Source of the DNA: Bacillota bacterium
Lineage (GTDB): Bacteria > Bacillota > Clostridia > Oscillospirales > Ruminococcaceae
Assembly (NCBI GenBank): GCA_023395435.1
Contig: JAEWZG010000075.1
Coordinates: 1 to 15,276 of the forward strand
Length of the DNA stretch: 15,276 bases
Reading direction: 5' to 3'
Both the position numbers and the translations under genes were made by a program. Below, one piece after another: positions 8,042 through 14,964 of this stretch. A model generated the notes under the pieces. That model made no database searches. It was not told where the DNA came from and saw only the letters and a list, made by a program, of their open reading frames with translations. The number at the start of each line of letters is the position of its first letter. Position 1 is the first letter of the stretch.

Positions 8042-9289
8042 ATGAATCCTTTTGAAGAAAAGCCTATTAATATAAAAGATGGCATAATGGATTGGACAAC
8101 ATTATATCCTATAGCATATAATAAGCAAACTGTAGATCCCTATACAAAAGTACGTATAATCCTTATGAATGGTATTGAAGTAGAATCAATTTTATTCAAA
8201 CATCAGTTCGAAAGAAACTGCCAGGATAATGATATACGAAGAGAAGTTGGATTGCTTAGATATGTTGATCAACAACACCAGAAACATATAAACTGGCTTA
8301 AACCTATTGATGAAACACAGCTTGAAACAACAATAGGATATGAGCATGTTGCTGTTGACCTAACAGCATGGCTTGCACAAAATGAACCAGACATATATGT
8401 TAAACAAGCTTTAAACTTTGCTCTGTTGGAAGATTTTGATCATCTGTATAGATATTCAAATCTGCTTGACCTTGATTCACAGATTCCAGCACAAAGCCTT
8501 GTTAAAAGTTATGTTGACATTACACCAGGGCGTCCCACAATAGCAGAGCACAGGTTTCCTTATGATTCAATAAAAAATCATATTGACTTTAAAACAGCAG
8601 ATTTAAGGACAAAACTTAATACACTTATTATTACTTCTGCTGAACAACAAACAATGAATTTTTATATGAATATTGGAAATACGTATTATAATGACTTAGG
8701 TCGTCAGCTTTATCAGGAAATAGCACTTATAGAAGAACAACATGTCAGTCATTATGGTTCTCTTTTAGATCCAAACTGCACTTGGCTTGAAAATCTATTA
8801 TTACATGAATATATGGAATGCTATCTTTATTACTCGTTTTCTCAGGATGAGACAGATGCTTATATAAAATCAATATGGGAAATACACCTTCAGCATGAAA
8901 TTTCGCACCTTCATAAAGCTGCTGACTTGCTGAGAAAATACGAAAATAAAGACTGGAAGGAAATAATACCAGATGGTAATTTCCCTAAAATTTTAAAGTT
9001 CCATGATACCCGTGATTATGTAAAAAAGATTTTGGCCCAACAGATTAAATTAACTTCTGATAAAGAAAATTACATTCCAGTTTCAAACTTAACTACCAAT
9101 AGTGATTTTATTTTTATGCAAAGCAGATTAAACTACGATATTAATACTGTTCCAAGCCATAATGCTGTATCACAGCATCAGCTTAAGTATAATATCGATT
9201 ATAGAGCTGAACAAATGACAAACCCAGTTCAGGAACTTACTAACAGAACCATTGATAATACTGAAATTGCTAGAAACATTAATTGCTAA
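8042..9289 (+). CDS. Ferritin-like di-metal protein of unknown function
   Basis: 415 residues, soluble, no signal peptide. I do not recognise the named family, but helices carry metal-ligand motifs of the ferritin-like fold. These are GYEHVAVDLTAW (Glu101), LEDFDHLYRY (Glu130, His134), EIALIEEQHVSHY (Glu231xxHis234), LLHEYMECYLYY (Glu256, Glu259) and IHLQHEISHLH (Glu286xxHis289). Two ExxH motifs plus matched Glu residues are what a four-helix bundle with two iron or manganese ions needs. The last 100 residues are Asn/Gln/Thr-rich and look flexible. It is divergent from the xdh operon, which generates reduced flavin and possibly peroxide, so a protective or oxygen-related role is conceivable; this is inference. 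It ends at a strong terminator. A spore or coat-related role cannot be excluded. Confidence 0.65.
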   Translation: MNPFEEKPINIKDGIMDWTTLYPIAYNKQTVDPYTKVRIILMNGIEVESILFKHQFERNCQDNDIRREVGLLRYVDQQHQKHINWLKPIDETQLETTIGYEHVAVDLTAWLAQNEPDIYVKQALNFALLEDFDHLYRYSNLLDLDSQIPAQSLVKSYVDITPGRPTIAEHRFPYDSIKNHIDFKTADLRTKLNTLIITSAEQQTMNFYMNIGNTYYNDLGRQLYQEIALIEEQHVSHYGSLLDPNCTWLENLLLHEYMECYLYYSFSQDETDAYIKSIWEIHLQHEISHLHKAADLLRKYENKDWKEIIPDGNFPKILKFHDTRDYVKKILAQQIKLTSDKENYIPVSNLTTNSDFIFMQSRLNYDINTVPSHNAVSQHQLKYNIDYRAEQMTNPVQELTNRTIDNTEIARNINC

Positions 9290-9291
9290 AA

Positions 9292-9320
9292 AATACCCCC
9301 ACCATTATGGTGGGGGTATT
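9292..9320. terminator. Bidirectional rho-independent terminator
   Basis: AATACCCCCACC (9292-9303) pairs perfectly with GGTGGGGGTATT (9309-9320) around a 5-base loop. On the minus strand a T run follows (TATTTTTAGC), a good terminator for the membrane-protein gene. On the plus strand TTATACTATAAG follows, a weaker one for the ferritin-like gene. The two genes converge on it. Confidence 0.85.
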
Positions 9321-9323
9321 ATA

Positions 9324-10025
9324 CTATAAGATTAATTCCAATATTACATTAGTGCTTAATAATAATAGTGCACAACTAAACTGAATAGCATATGAATGCA
9401 TAAACTTTAATGATAGCATTTTGTCATTCGCCTCATGATAATTATTATATTTTCTAATACATTTTATCATAATATATCCTAAAAGTATTACGATACAGGT
9501 TATAATGTTTTGCACAATAATAAATAAGAAAAGACTTTCCTTATCACTTATGATAGAAACATTTTTTATCCAATCAGGCACAAAAAATATTAGATAAATA
9601 ATATATAGGCAGCGCCATGATGTATTAATTAAAACAATTACTGCTGAATATATAAGTGTTTTTTTATGTTTGTCTGATGCAATATGTTTTAAAGCTAAAA
9701 TTACAATGCCTAATGTTAATGATTCAAATATAATTGAAATAGCAGGGTTAATTACCTTATCAATTCTTATCGAGCTAATAAGATTAAGTAGCTTAATTGA
9801 TGAGCATATTAAGCCGACAAAGAATATTGATGATATATTATTTGTTTTTTTATATACGCAAATCATAAAATAACATGCAACAGGATACATTATAACCCAA
9901 CTGTATGAAAAAGATATTGTATGTATGAAATAGCCAATAGTTGTTTCGAAAATTCCCCATAATGCACCAATAAATATTATATCAATAATAAGTTTAAATT
10001 TTCTTTGCCTTATTTGTATCATCAT
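9324..10025 (-). CDS. Polytopic membrane protein of unknown function
   Basis: 233 residues with about six membrane helices. Most notable are GALWGIFETTIGYFIH (residues 20-35) and NPAISIIFESLTLG (93-106). The 'WGxxE...GxxxH' and 'NPAxxIxxE' patterns look conserved rather than random, recalling small integral-membrane transporter components, but I do not recognise the family with certainty. Ribosome site AGGAGG at 10031-10036 lies five bases before the ATG at 10025. It is convergent with the ferritin-like gene and shares its terminator. Lys/Arg-rich loops place the N terminus probably inside. It could be the substrate-binding part of a transporter, but no ATPase or permease partner is nearby. 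Confidence 0.65.
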   Translation of the reverse strand: MMIQIRQRKFKLIIDIIFIGALWGIFETTIGYFIHTISFSYSWVIMYPVACYFMICVYKKTNNISSIFFVGLICSSIKLLNLISSIRIDKVINPAISIIFESLTLGIVILALKHIASDKHKKTLIYSAVIVLINTSWRCLYIIYLIFFVPDWIKNVSIISDKESLFLFIIVQNIITCIVILLGYIMIKCIRKYNNYHEANDKMLSLKFMHSYAIQFSCALLLLSTNVILELIL

Positions 10026-10240
10026 AGTATCCTCCTGATAAAATTACTATTATTATATGCTGATTAATTCAGTATAATGTTTATGGTGAATTAAGATAAT
10101 TATAAATTTAGTTTGTTTTTTCTAAGAAATGACTATAATAATGTTTTATTTTAATATAGGTTCTTGAAATTTAGCGTGATTAGTGCAAAAATTGACTTAT
10201 TTATAAGTATAGATATTATTTACTTATTAAATGGAATTAC

Positions 10241-10269
10241 TTGTAAAGTATTATGTTATATGATATAAT
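10241..10269 (+). promoter_or_regulatory. Promoter of the 10301 membrane-protein gene
   Basis: TTGTAA at 10241-10246 and TATAAT at 10264-10269 are 17 bases apart. An alternative pair TTGACT (10192-10197) and TATTAT (10214-10219) lies upstream. The leader would be about 25 bases. The ribosome site CGGAGA (10289-10294) precedes the ATG at 10301. Confidence 0.6.
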
Positions 10270-10300
10270 TAACTATAAATGACAAAACGGAGAATATATT

Positions 10301-10669
10301 ATGAATAATTATAATTTCAATGCTCCGAATGGACAGAAAAGGTTTATAATAAAAATTAACAAAAGAATTATATTACCAATAGTTTGTTTTATATCAAATG
10401 TTTTTTATTGTTTTATAGGTTGGTATATTTTAATTTTATATTTAATTACTGCCCCAGATAGTGATAAATTTCCAACTGATTCATGTCTGAGAAATATTAT
10501 TTTTCCAATTTTACTGTTATGTCACTTAGTCGGAGAATTATTAATTATAAAAAAATACTGTAAAAAGTTTTTTAAGAACAAGAAAGCTAAAATTTTATTA
10601 ATAATAGTTATTACATTAATTTATATTTTCCCATTATGGGTAGATATAGTTGAAGATATAATAGGGTGA
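10301..10669 (+). CDS. Small membrane protein, unknown
   Basis: 122 residues with a short polar N terminus and three hydrophobic segments (about 23-50, 65-83 and 96-115). Basic residues around 84-96 (KKYCKKFFKNKKAK) form a cytoplasmic loop between helices two and three. No catalytic motif or known family was recognised. It has its own promoter and a plausible ribosome site. The membrane protein that follows at 10856 starts nearly 190 bases later, so it may be a separate unit or the same transcript. Confidence 0.55.
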   Translation: MNNYNFNAPNGQKRFIIKINKRIILPIVCFISNVFYCFIGWYILILYLITAPDSDKFPTDSCLRNIIFPILLLCHLVGELLIIKKYCKKFFKNKKAKILLIIVITLIYIFPLWVDIVEDIIG

Positions 10670-10855
10670 TTATTCTCTTCATAGAAAGTACATTTGTAAT
10701 ATTTTACTTCACCAAACTATTTAACTTAATTAAACAGTTCACCACCCCACTAGATGATATCATATGCGTCAGCAATTTGCTTATTGCTTTAGTTACTTAG
10801 GTGGATTATTTTTAGGCTTATACTTAAAAAATAAAAAAGTATAGCGAGGTTACAT
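10670..10855 (+). other. Spacer with possible 26-aa hydrophobic peptide
   Basis: A frame from ATG 10764 to TAG 10842-10844 encodes MRQQFAYCFSYLGGLFLGLY followed by LKNKKV. It reads like one membrane helix with a basic tail, but there is no ribosome site before it. It could be a remnant of a neighbouring membrane-protein gene. Nothing else was seen. Confidence 0.2.
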
Positions 10856-11344
10856 ATGAACTATAAAGTAATATATGAATGCAATCACTATATTCCCAAC
10901 GTTTTTTGTTTAATACCAGTTGTTATAATGTCTATTGGAATACATTTTTTAAAGAATTTAAAAAATCCATACTTACAAAAACCCAAAGAAGCTTTATTTT
11001 TTGGAAGCATTTTTGCGATAGTAGGATTAATAGTAACAATAATAATGATTTTAACTATTATATCAAATTATAAAAACATATATTTCCCATACAAAAACGG
11101 TAAATATAAAGAAGTTGAAGGGGAAGTTCATAATTTATATAATGTTGAATTTATGGGTAATGGCGACGATCAGTTTATTATAGATGGAATTAATTTTAGA
11201 GTAGGGGCAGGAACATTTTCGCCTGGTTACAAAAAAAATGCTGCTAATGGTGGAGTATTCACTAAAAATGAAATGAAAGTAAAAATAAGGTATATCCGTT
11301 ATAATAATGAAAACTATATAATGAAAATTGAAACTGAAGTTTAG
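10856..11344 (+). CDS. Two-helix membrane protein with a C-terminal exposed domain
   Basis: 162 residues. Helices lie near residues 14-32 and 46-70. The rest, from about 71, forms a small beta-rich domain with the pattern KEVEGEVHNLY ... FIIDGINFRV ... GYKKNAANGG ... KVKIRYI. This resembles small clostridial membrane proteins in which a 'GxVxxF ... FxVxGxxFxYS ... GGxI ... GxxVxIxY' domain follows two helices; the function of that group is unknown. The ribosome site GCGAGG precedes the ATG at 10856. The lipoprotein gene follows 50 bases later, so the two could be cotranscribed. Confidence 0.6.
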   Translation: MNYKVIYECNHYIPNVFCLIPVVIMSIGIHFLKNLKNPYLQKPKEALFFGSIFAIVGLIVTIIMILTIISNYKNIYFPYKNGKYKEVEGEVHNLYNVEFMGNGDDQFIIDGINFRVGAGTFSPGYKKNAANGGVFTKNEMKVKIRYIRYNNENYIMKIETEV

Positions 11345-11394
11345 TTTTACTATCTACTACTATTATGTAGTTACAAATTATTGGGGTTAAAATA

Positions 11395-11907
11395 ATGAAA
11401 AAAATCTATGTATTAATATTATGTATTTTGTTTCTAGTTCAACTTTGTGGTTGTGCAAATAAAAAAGGCCAAAGTTCCACATCTTCTCAATCACAAGCCA
11501 AAGCAAATGCAACAACCTCTTCAATAACAACTACTGCAATTGAAACAACTACTGCTCCAGTTACCTCCGAGAAAAAAGCAATTACTGTTCCCTTTAAAAC
11601 TGTTAATACCCAGATATCTTTAGAAACATTAAAGGGTTCTAAAATATCAGAAAGTAAAGCTCTTGAGCTATGCAAAGAGACATATATAAAATATATTAAT
11701 AAAGATGCAAAAACAAATTCTTCAGCAAAATTCTCTTCTGAATCTGCTGCTAAATTTGATAATACTTATTATTATTTAGTTCAAGGTTATAATGATATTA
11801 GTGACCATATAGCAACAATCGGCTGGTATTTTGTAAATACTACGACGGGAGAAGTATATGATGCAGGTCCTGCAATAAGCGAATTAATAGTTATTCCGAA
11901 TAACTAA
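11395..11907 (+). CDS. Small exported lipoprotein, paralogue of the 3458-3985 protein
   Basis: 170 residues. A lipoprotein signal ends at lipobox LCGC (Cys20). Residues about 26-60 form a Ser/Thr/Gln linker (TTSSITTTAIETTTAP), and the globular part follows. It matches the minus-strand lipoprotein at 3458 in register: LKGSKISESKALELCKETY to IKNSKISLAEAYDIAEKTF, FDNTYYYLV to YDNDYYYIF, and TTTGEVYDAG to FKTGEIYGWD. Ribosome site GGGG at 11381-11384. The two copies point in opposite directions about 7.4 kb apart. Cell-envelope location is clear, function is unknown. Confidence 0.75.
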   Translation: MKKIYVLILCILFLVQLCGCANKKGQSSTSSQSQAKANATTSSITTTAIETTTAPVTSEKKAITVPFKTVNTQISLETLKGSKISESKALELCKETYIKYINKDAKTNSSAKFSSESAAKFDNTYYYLVQGYNDISDHIATIGWYFVNTTTGEVYDAGPAISELIVIPNN

Positions 11908-11968
11908 ATATAATAAAAAAGACCGTCAAAGTGAAATAGTCAATGGATAGTAGGCATTAAAAAGAATA

Positions 11969-12062
11969 TTAAGCCACCATTTCAATTCTGTATTGGACTG
12001 GTGGTTTTCCATTTAGTTTACGAATAGATTTATGGTAATTAAAATAGTTAACAGTGCTTAAA
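11969..12062 (-). pseudogene. IS3-family transposase, C-terminal remnant
   Basis: The minus strand reads VNYFNYHKSIRKLNGKPPVQ followed by YRIEMVA and stop. This fits the last part of IS3/IS150-group OrfB transposases ('YxNxxRIxxKLNGxSPVQYRxQ'). Nothing of the DDE catalytic core is present upstream, so only the tail survives. The region just beyond the stop, down to about 11925, may include the IS terminal end. Confidence 0.7.
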
Positions 12063-12105
12063 ATAATATGGCATCCGCAATGCAGCAAAAGAAGAGAAAA
12101 TCAGT

Positions 12106-12330
12106 ATGCCTTCACAGTACTATCAAAAGAAGCTTCTATGTATTAAACGCATTGAAGAAACTATTGGGATATCTAATCTTCTATATAACTTAAAATCAGT
12201 AGCAAGATTAAGACTGCAACATCCTGACTGGAGTAATAAGCAGATTGCTGACGCACTGGATATATATTATGGAGCAGTGGTAAATTGCTTTTTTAAGATA
12301 AAGTGTTTGGTGGAGAGAAATCACGTATAA
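12106..12330 (+). CDS. Small helix-turn-helix ORF resembling the WhiA C-terminal domain
   Basis: 74 residues. The order IKRIEETIGISNLLYNLKSV, ARLRLQHPDWSNKQIADAL and VVNCFFKIKCLVE follows the HTH end of the sporulation regulator WhiA ('IxxIGLxxLPxxLxxxAxLRLxHPDxSLxELGxxLxPxxxKSGVNHRLxKI'). The recognition-helix 'KSGVNHR' is not kept. No good ribosome site is seen before the ATG, and the frame opens only at 12067. The upstream in-frame residues do not look like WhiA. It is probably a fragment, or a short regulator of its own, between an IS tail and the hamB remnant. Not certain. Confidence 0.4.
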   Translation: MPSQYYQKKLLCIKRIEETIGISNLLYNLKSVARLRLQHPDWSNKQIADALDIYYGAVVNCFFKIKCLVERNHV

Positions 12331-12390
12331 GAGATATTGTAGTAAAAAAATATACGCAATAATAATAACCATAGCAATAATAAGTAGAAC

Positions 12391-13377
12391 AAGTGCCGCA
12401 GTACGTGTAAATCCCATAGACATTAATGTTATCTGCGTAATCTTTGACGCGCCAAATTCCAGCCATAAGCTTATACTTGGAATATCTTTGATTGCATTAA
12501 CATTATCAGTTTATTGGAAATAAAATTTAAGCACATCCAAATAACAGGTGGTATATTTCAAAAAGCGAAACCGTGCAAATTCTTCTATTTCACGCATTGT
12601 ATCACTAATAATTGTTGGCACCATTTTATCTGTCTCATGTTCCTTATTCCATCTAATATTATCACTGATTATCCGTGCCGATCCGTAACCACGCATCCAA
12701 TCAATAACAAGTATGGAACGAGCCATCAGGCCATTCTTCTTAACTATTGTTCTAATATCTAATTCAACTTGTTGAATCAATGCTCGTGTTGGAACAATAT
12801 AAGCGATTTTAACCATTGGATTAAGATATAAATATTCCTTTATAAGTTGGAGCAATATAAATATTTTCCAGCAGATGTTGGTGCGGAAACAGATAAAAGT
12901 TTTGCATTGTCGAAAGAACTGTAAACTTCCTTTTGAAAGTCATTTAAAAAATAAATTGATCCCCATCACTTATGGTGTTTGAAAATTGCTTTCGTTTTAC
13001 ATCCATTCGCATTGTATAGGAACGCACAATAAATAATCATCTGAAATATACTCGCGTTCTTTTGATAACGAAATTGCTGGGGAATTTGTTAGAAAATCAA
13101 ATATTGTAGCACATGCATTATGATATTCTTGGGCAATATCTTGTTTTTCCATGCACGTCTGACAAATCCTATATGCCATATCTAATACTTGCCCATCTTT
13201 TGATTGTGCAAATAAACTCGCACATTTAATTAAATAGCTCCAGTCTATTTTTTCTGATGTATCATTAAAAGTGAGAGATGGAAACTGAGTCCGAACAGAA
13301 TATAGCAATAAATAATTATAACGTTTCGAAAAGCATGGCGAATCAGTTAAATGCATTATTAAAGTATTAAGAGACAC
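12391..13377 (-). pseudogene. hamB: Hachiman helicase HamB, decayed with large internal deletion
   Basis: Minus-strand frames together read as a DEAD/DEAH-like defence helicase. N-terminal part (13377-13000): FTNSP-type helical region beginning SLNTLIMHLTDSPCF. After a stop at 12997, frames resume at about 12945: FLNDFQKEVYSSFDNAKLLS then SVSAPTSAGK, the Walker A site, whose Ser/Thr codon is hit by a one-base loss near 12864. Next comes IAYIVPTRALIQQVELDI (motif Ia). Then motif II to VI are missing, and the chain continues with EIEEFARFRFLKYTTCYLDV. A TAA at 12511 follows, and IPSISLWLEFGASKITQ and LMSMGFTRTAAL form the end. Total about 330 codons against a typical 900 or more. The start is GTG 13377, directly after the hamA stop, and the ribosome site GGAGGTGAT sits in the end of hamA. 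It cannot make an active helicase. Confidence 0.75.
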
Positions 13378-14312
13378 TCAAATCACCTCCAAGAACTTTT
13401 TTCTGAATTTTTCTACATCCGAAAATGGAACTAGTATTATATCCATTCTAAACTCATCTAAGGGTGATCTGTGTTTTAAGCGTGTCAACATTTTTGATTT
13501 GAATTCAGCTACTCTTTTTTTAATTGAGTTGCAAATTTCGGTTTCGACCCCATATAAATCTTTAGGGTATGCTACTTCATCATAACCAACGAGACATACC
13601 CCTCGATATTCCAAACTTAAATAATGAGAGTCATCTGGATTAAGATATGCTAGTATTGCAGCTTCAAGTTTATCATTGTCAAAATCAATATTATCTCTAA
13701 AAAGTGTTAAATCTCGTTCTCGGTGTGAATCAACCGCGCCCTCATCAACAAGTAATGGCTAAATACTGTCGAAGCACTTAGATAAAGCATCATCAAAATT
13801 TGAATATAACTTTGATTCTCCCCAATATAAGCAGAATTTTTTTAACGAGTCATCATATTTTCCATATAATCCATCTGCACCATGGTAGCGGACCTGAGAA
13901 CTTGTTTTCAAGGGCATTTTACATAATACCTGAGGAATTCCCAACATACTTTGCGTCATTAGTGATAGCAATAGCTCACCACCTTCGCCAGTGTTTTTTA
14001 GTCGGTAAACAGGCTTTCCGCCTTTTAGTACAACTTCATCATATTTTGTGTTTTATTATACAACTCATCTTGTTACCTTGCACGAGATATTTCTTCTGGT
14101 CGGATACAATAATCAACAACACAACAAGAAAGATAAGAGGCAAAATCATTGATGCGCGGTCTGTTATTTCCATCAAGGCGGAGCATATAAATATGCATTT
14201 CGGCTTTTGTTGTATCAATTTTTTCTTCCTTACAAACCTCAAGCAGATAGGCATCCAATCTATTTGAATCACCACGTATTAGTTTATCAAGCGATTCTTT
14301 TATAGAATTCAT
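13378..14312 (-). pseudogene. hamA: Hachiman nuclease HamA (DUF1837), interrupted
   Basis: The ATG at 14312 has AAGGAG eight bases upstream. Segments in order: MNSIKESLDKLIRGDSNRLD, NNRPRINDFASYLSCCVVDY and IRPEEISRAR (TAA at 14073); then, in a shifted frame, KGGKPVYRLKNTGEGGELLL, LGIPQVLCKMPLKTSSQVRY, HGADGLYGKYDDSLKKFCLY and WGESKLYSNFDDALSKCFDS (TAG at 13759). The final part continues in frame: VDSHRERDLTLFRDNIDFDN, then EYRGVCLVGYDEVAYPKDLY and ILVPFSDVEKFRKKFLEVI. These are diagnostic DUF1837 blocks, including the ExK core of the nuclease (WGESK) and 'GVCLVGYD'. Length, about 311 codons, is that of an intact HamA. Lesions: a stop at 14073, a frameshift at about 14040-14060 and a stop at 13759. 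HamA with the helicase HamB cuts or degrades invading DNA in intact systems. Here both are broken. Confidence 0.8.
13381..13390 (-). promoter_or_regulatory. Ribosome binding site of hamB within the end of hamA
   Basis: GGAGGTGATT is followed by TGAGTG, giving the hamA stop and the hamB GTG start in direct contact. The site is still a strong match although both genes are broken, which points to recent decay. Confidence 0.6.
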
Positions 14313-14370
14313 AATATCACTCCTTGTATTTATATACTTAGGCAATCTATAATTTTTATCTGTACACATT

Positions 14371-14399
14371 ATTATAAAGACATTTTTTTCTTCATGAAG
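14371..14399 (-). promoter_or_regulatory. Weak candidate hamA promoter and a palindrome
   Basis: TATAAT reads on the minus strand at 14376-14371, about 58 bases before the hamA start, with no good -35. The palindrome CTTCATGAAG at 14390-14399 sits where a -35 would be and may be an operator. Confidence 0.3.
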
Positions 14400-14604
14400 T
14401 TTAGTTAGAATCTAATTATCTTTTTAACTTACGATTATTGCTATTACAAGCATTTTACAAGACAAGAATTGTTTCCAAATTATAAATACTATTATAATAA
14501 ATAAAAAGCACACTTTCAAGCTATTTCCAATATTTTGTTTAATATGCGACATAATTTATTATTTTTTGTGAAATTATACTATATCAAGATAATTAAAATG
14601 AAAT

Positions 14605-14640
14605 AAAATAATAAAACAAGCTTGACATAATTTATCAAGC
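14605..14640 (-). terminator. Terminator-like hairpin on the minus strand
   Basis: GCTTGA and TCAAGC (14620-14640) close a 9-base loop, and the minus strand continues TTGTTTTATTATTTT. This would end a short minus-strand transcript. The same hairpin overlaps the plus-strand promoter and could also be an operator. Confidence 0.5.
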
Positions 14641-14650
14641 CCGTTATAAT
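14622..14650 (+). promoter_or_regulatory. Perfect consensus sigma-A type promoter
   Basis: TTGACA at 14622-14627 and TATAAT at 14645-14650 are exactly 17 bases apart, with no substitution. Transcription would start near 14657 and run right. The -35 overlaps an inverted repeat. No conventional gene follows, so an untranslated RNA is likely. Confidence 0.65.
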
Positions 14651-14659
14651 GCAATTAAA

Positions 14660-14734
14660 TTAAAAAGCACTTCCACAAGTTGCATGATTACTTGCAATAA
14701 CCATGTAACTCATAATCAATCCAGATACAAGCAT
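14660..14734 (-). CDS. Possible 24-aa hydrophobic peptide
   Basis: MLVSGLIMSYMVIASNHATC followed by GSAF and stop. The in-frame upstream codons IAFSLSRSD also look coding, but contain no usual start. One hydrophobic helix is followed by a short Cys-containing tail. No good ribosome site is visible. It sits inside a minus-strand unit bounded by a promoter (14773-14801) and a terminator-like hairpin. It could be a type I toxin-like peptide or a truncated AgrD-like signal peptide ('ATCGSAF' before a missing tail), but neither is shown. Confidence 0.25.
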   Translation of the reverse strand: MLVSGLIMSYMVIASNHATCGSAF

Positions 14735-14772
14735 ATCTGAACGACTTAGTGAAAATGCAATTCGTGTGCTAT

Positions 14773-14801
14773 ATTATAGCATTTTGAATGGAGTTTTACA
14801 A
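14773..14801 (-). promoter_or_regulatory. Minus-strand promoter
   Basis: On the minus strand TTGTAA (14801-14796) and TATAAT (14778-14773) are 17 bases apart. Transcription would start near 14766 toward the 24-residue frame and the hairpin at 14620-14640. The -10 is within the palindrome TGCTATATTATAGCA. Confidence 0.5.
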
Positions 14802-14842
14802 GAATTCTCAGATGTCAGATATATGGGAATTCTTAATTTTTT
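14800..14842 (+). terminator. Terminator-like hairpin on the plus strand
   Basis: AAGAATTCTCA pairs with TGGGAATTCTT (one G-T) around a 13-base loop, followed by AATTTTTT. It fits a rho-independent terminator for the short plus-strand unit. Confidence 0.6.
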
Positions 14843-14845
14843 CGC

Positions 14846-14964
14846 TATAAATCCTCTGCAAAGGATTTATATAAATACCATTACGATTAAATATACAGTG
14901 ACCATACTGTAAATTGCCTGTTGCATTGCTTCAGACACAGAGTTATGATAGTTCGTGAACTCTG
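14846..14964. repeat. Three further inverted repeats
   Basis: TATAAATCC/GGATTTATA (14846-14871, 8-base loop), TACAGT/ACTGTA (14894-14911, 6-base loop) and CAGAGTT/AACTCTG (14938-14964, 13-base loop). All are perfect. They lie in a row ahead of the last ORF and suggest a structured leader or operators. Confidence 0.5.

Larger units (their letters stand above)
14657..14842 (+). ncRNA. Predicted short plus-strand transcript, no clear coding frame
   Basis: The stretch runs from the consensus promoter to a terminator-like hairpin, about 185 bases. It contains a TTGCA/TGCAA hairpin (14683-14700) and the palindrome TGCTATATTATAGCA (about 14768-14782). The only starts give frames of at most 18 codons without ribosome sites. 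It is antisense to the minus-strand unit over about 110 bases. This is inference from signals, with no known RNA family recognised. Confidence 0.35.

Noticed and set aside
12208..12423. Minus-strand membrane-like 71-codon frame
   Set aside because: Its first part is the hamB C-terminal end; the rest is AT-rich read-through into the shadow of the HTH ORF.
12514..12762. Plus-strand frame of 82 codons
   Set aside because: Antisense to the recognisable helicase remnant.
13800..14267. Plus-strand 155-codon frame across hamA
   Set aside because: The opposite strand reads as conserved DUF1837 blocks; the plus frame is a Leu/Ile/His-rich shadow.
14761..14801. Resemblance to a type II CRISPR repeat or tracr anti-repeat (GCATTTTGAATGGAG)
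   Set aside because: Single copy, no array and no cas gene in the window; likely chance within the promoter palindrome.
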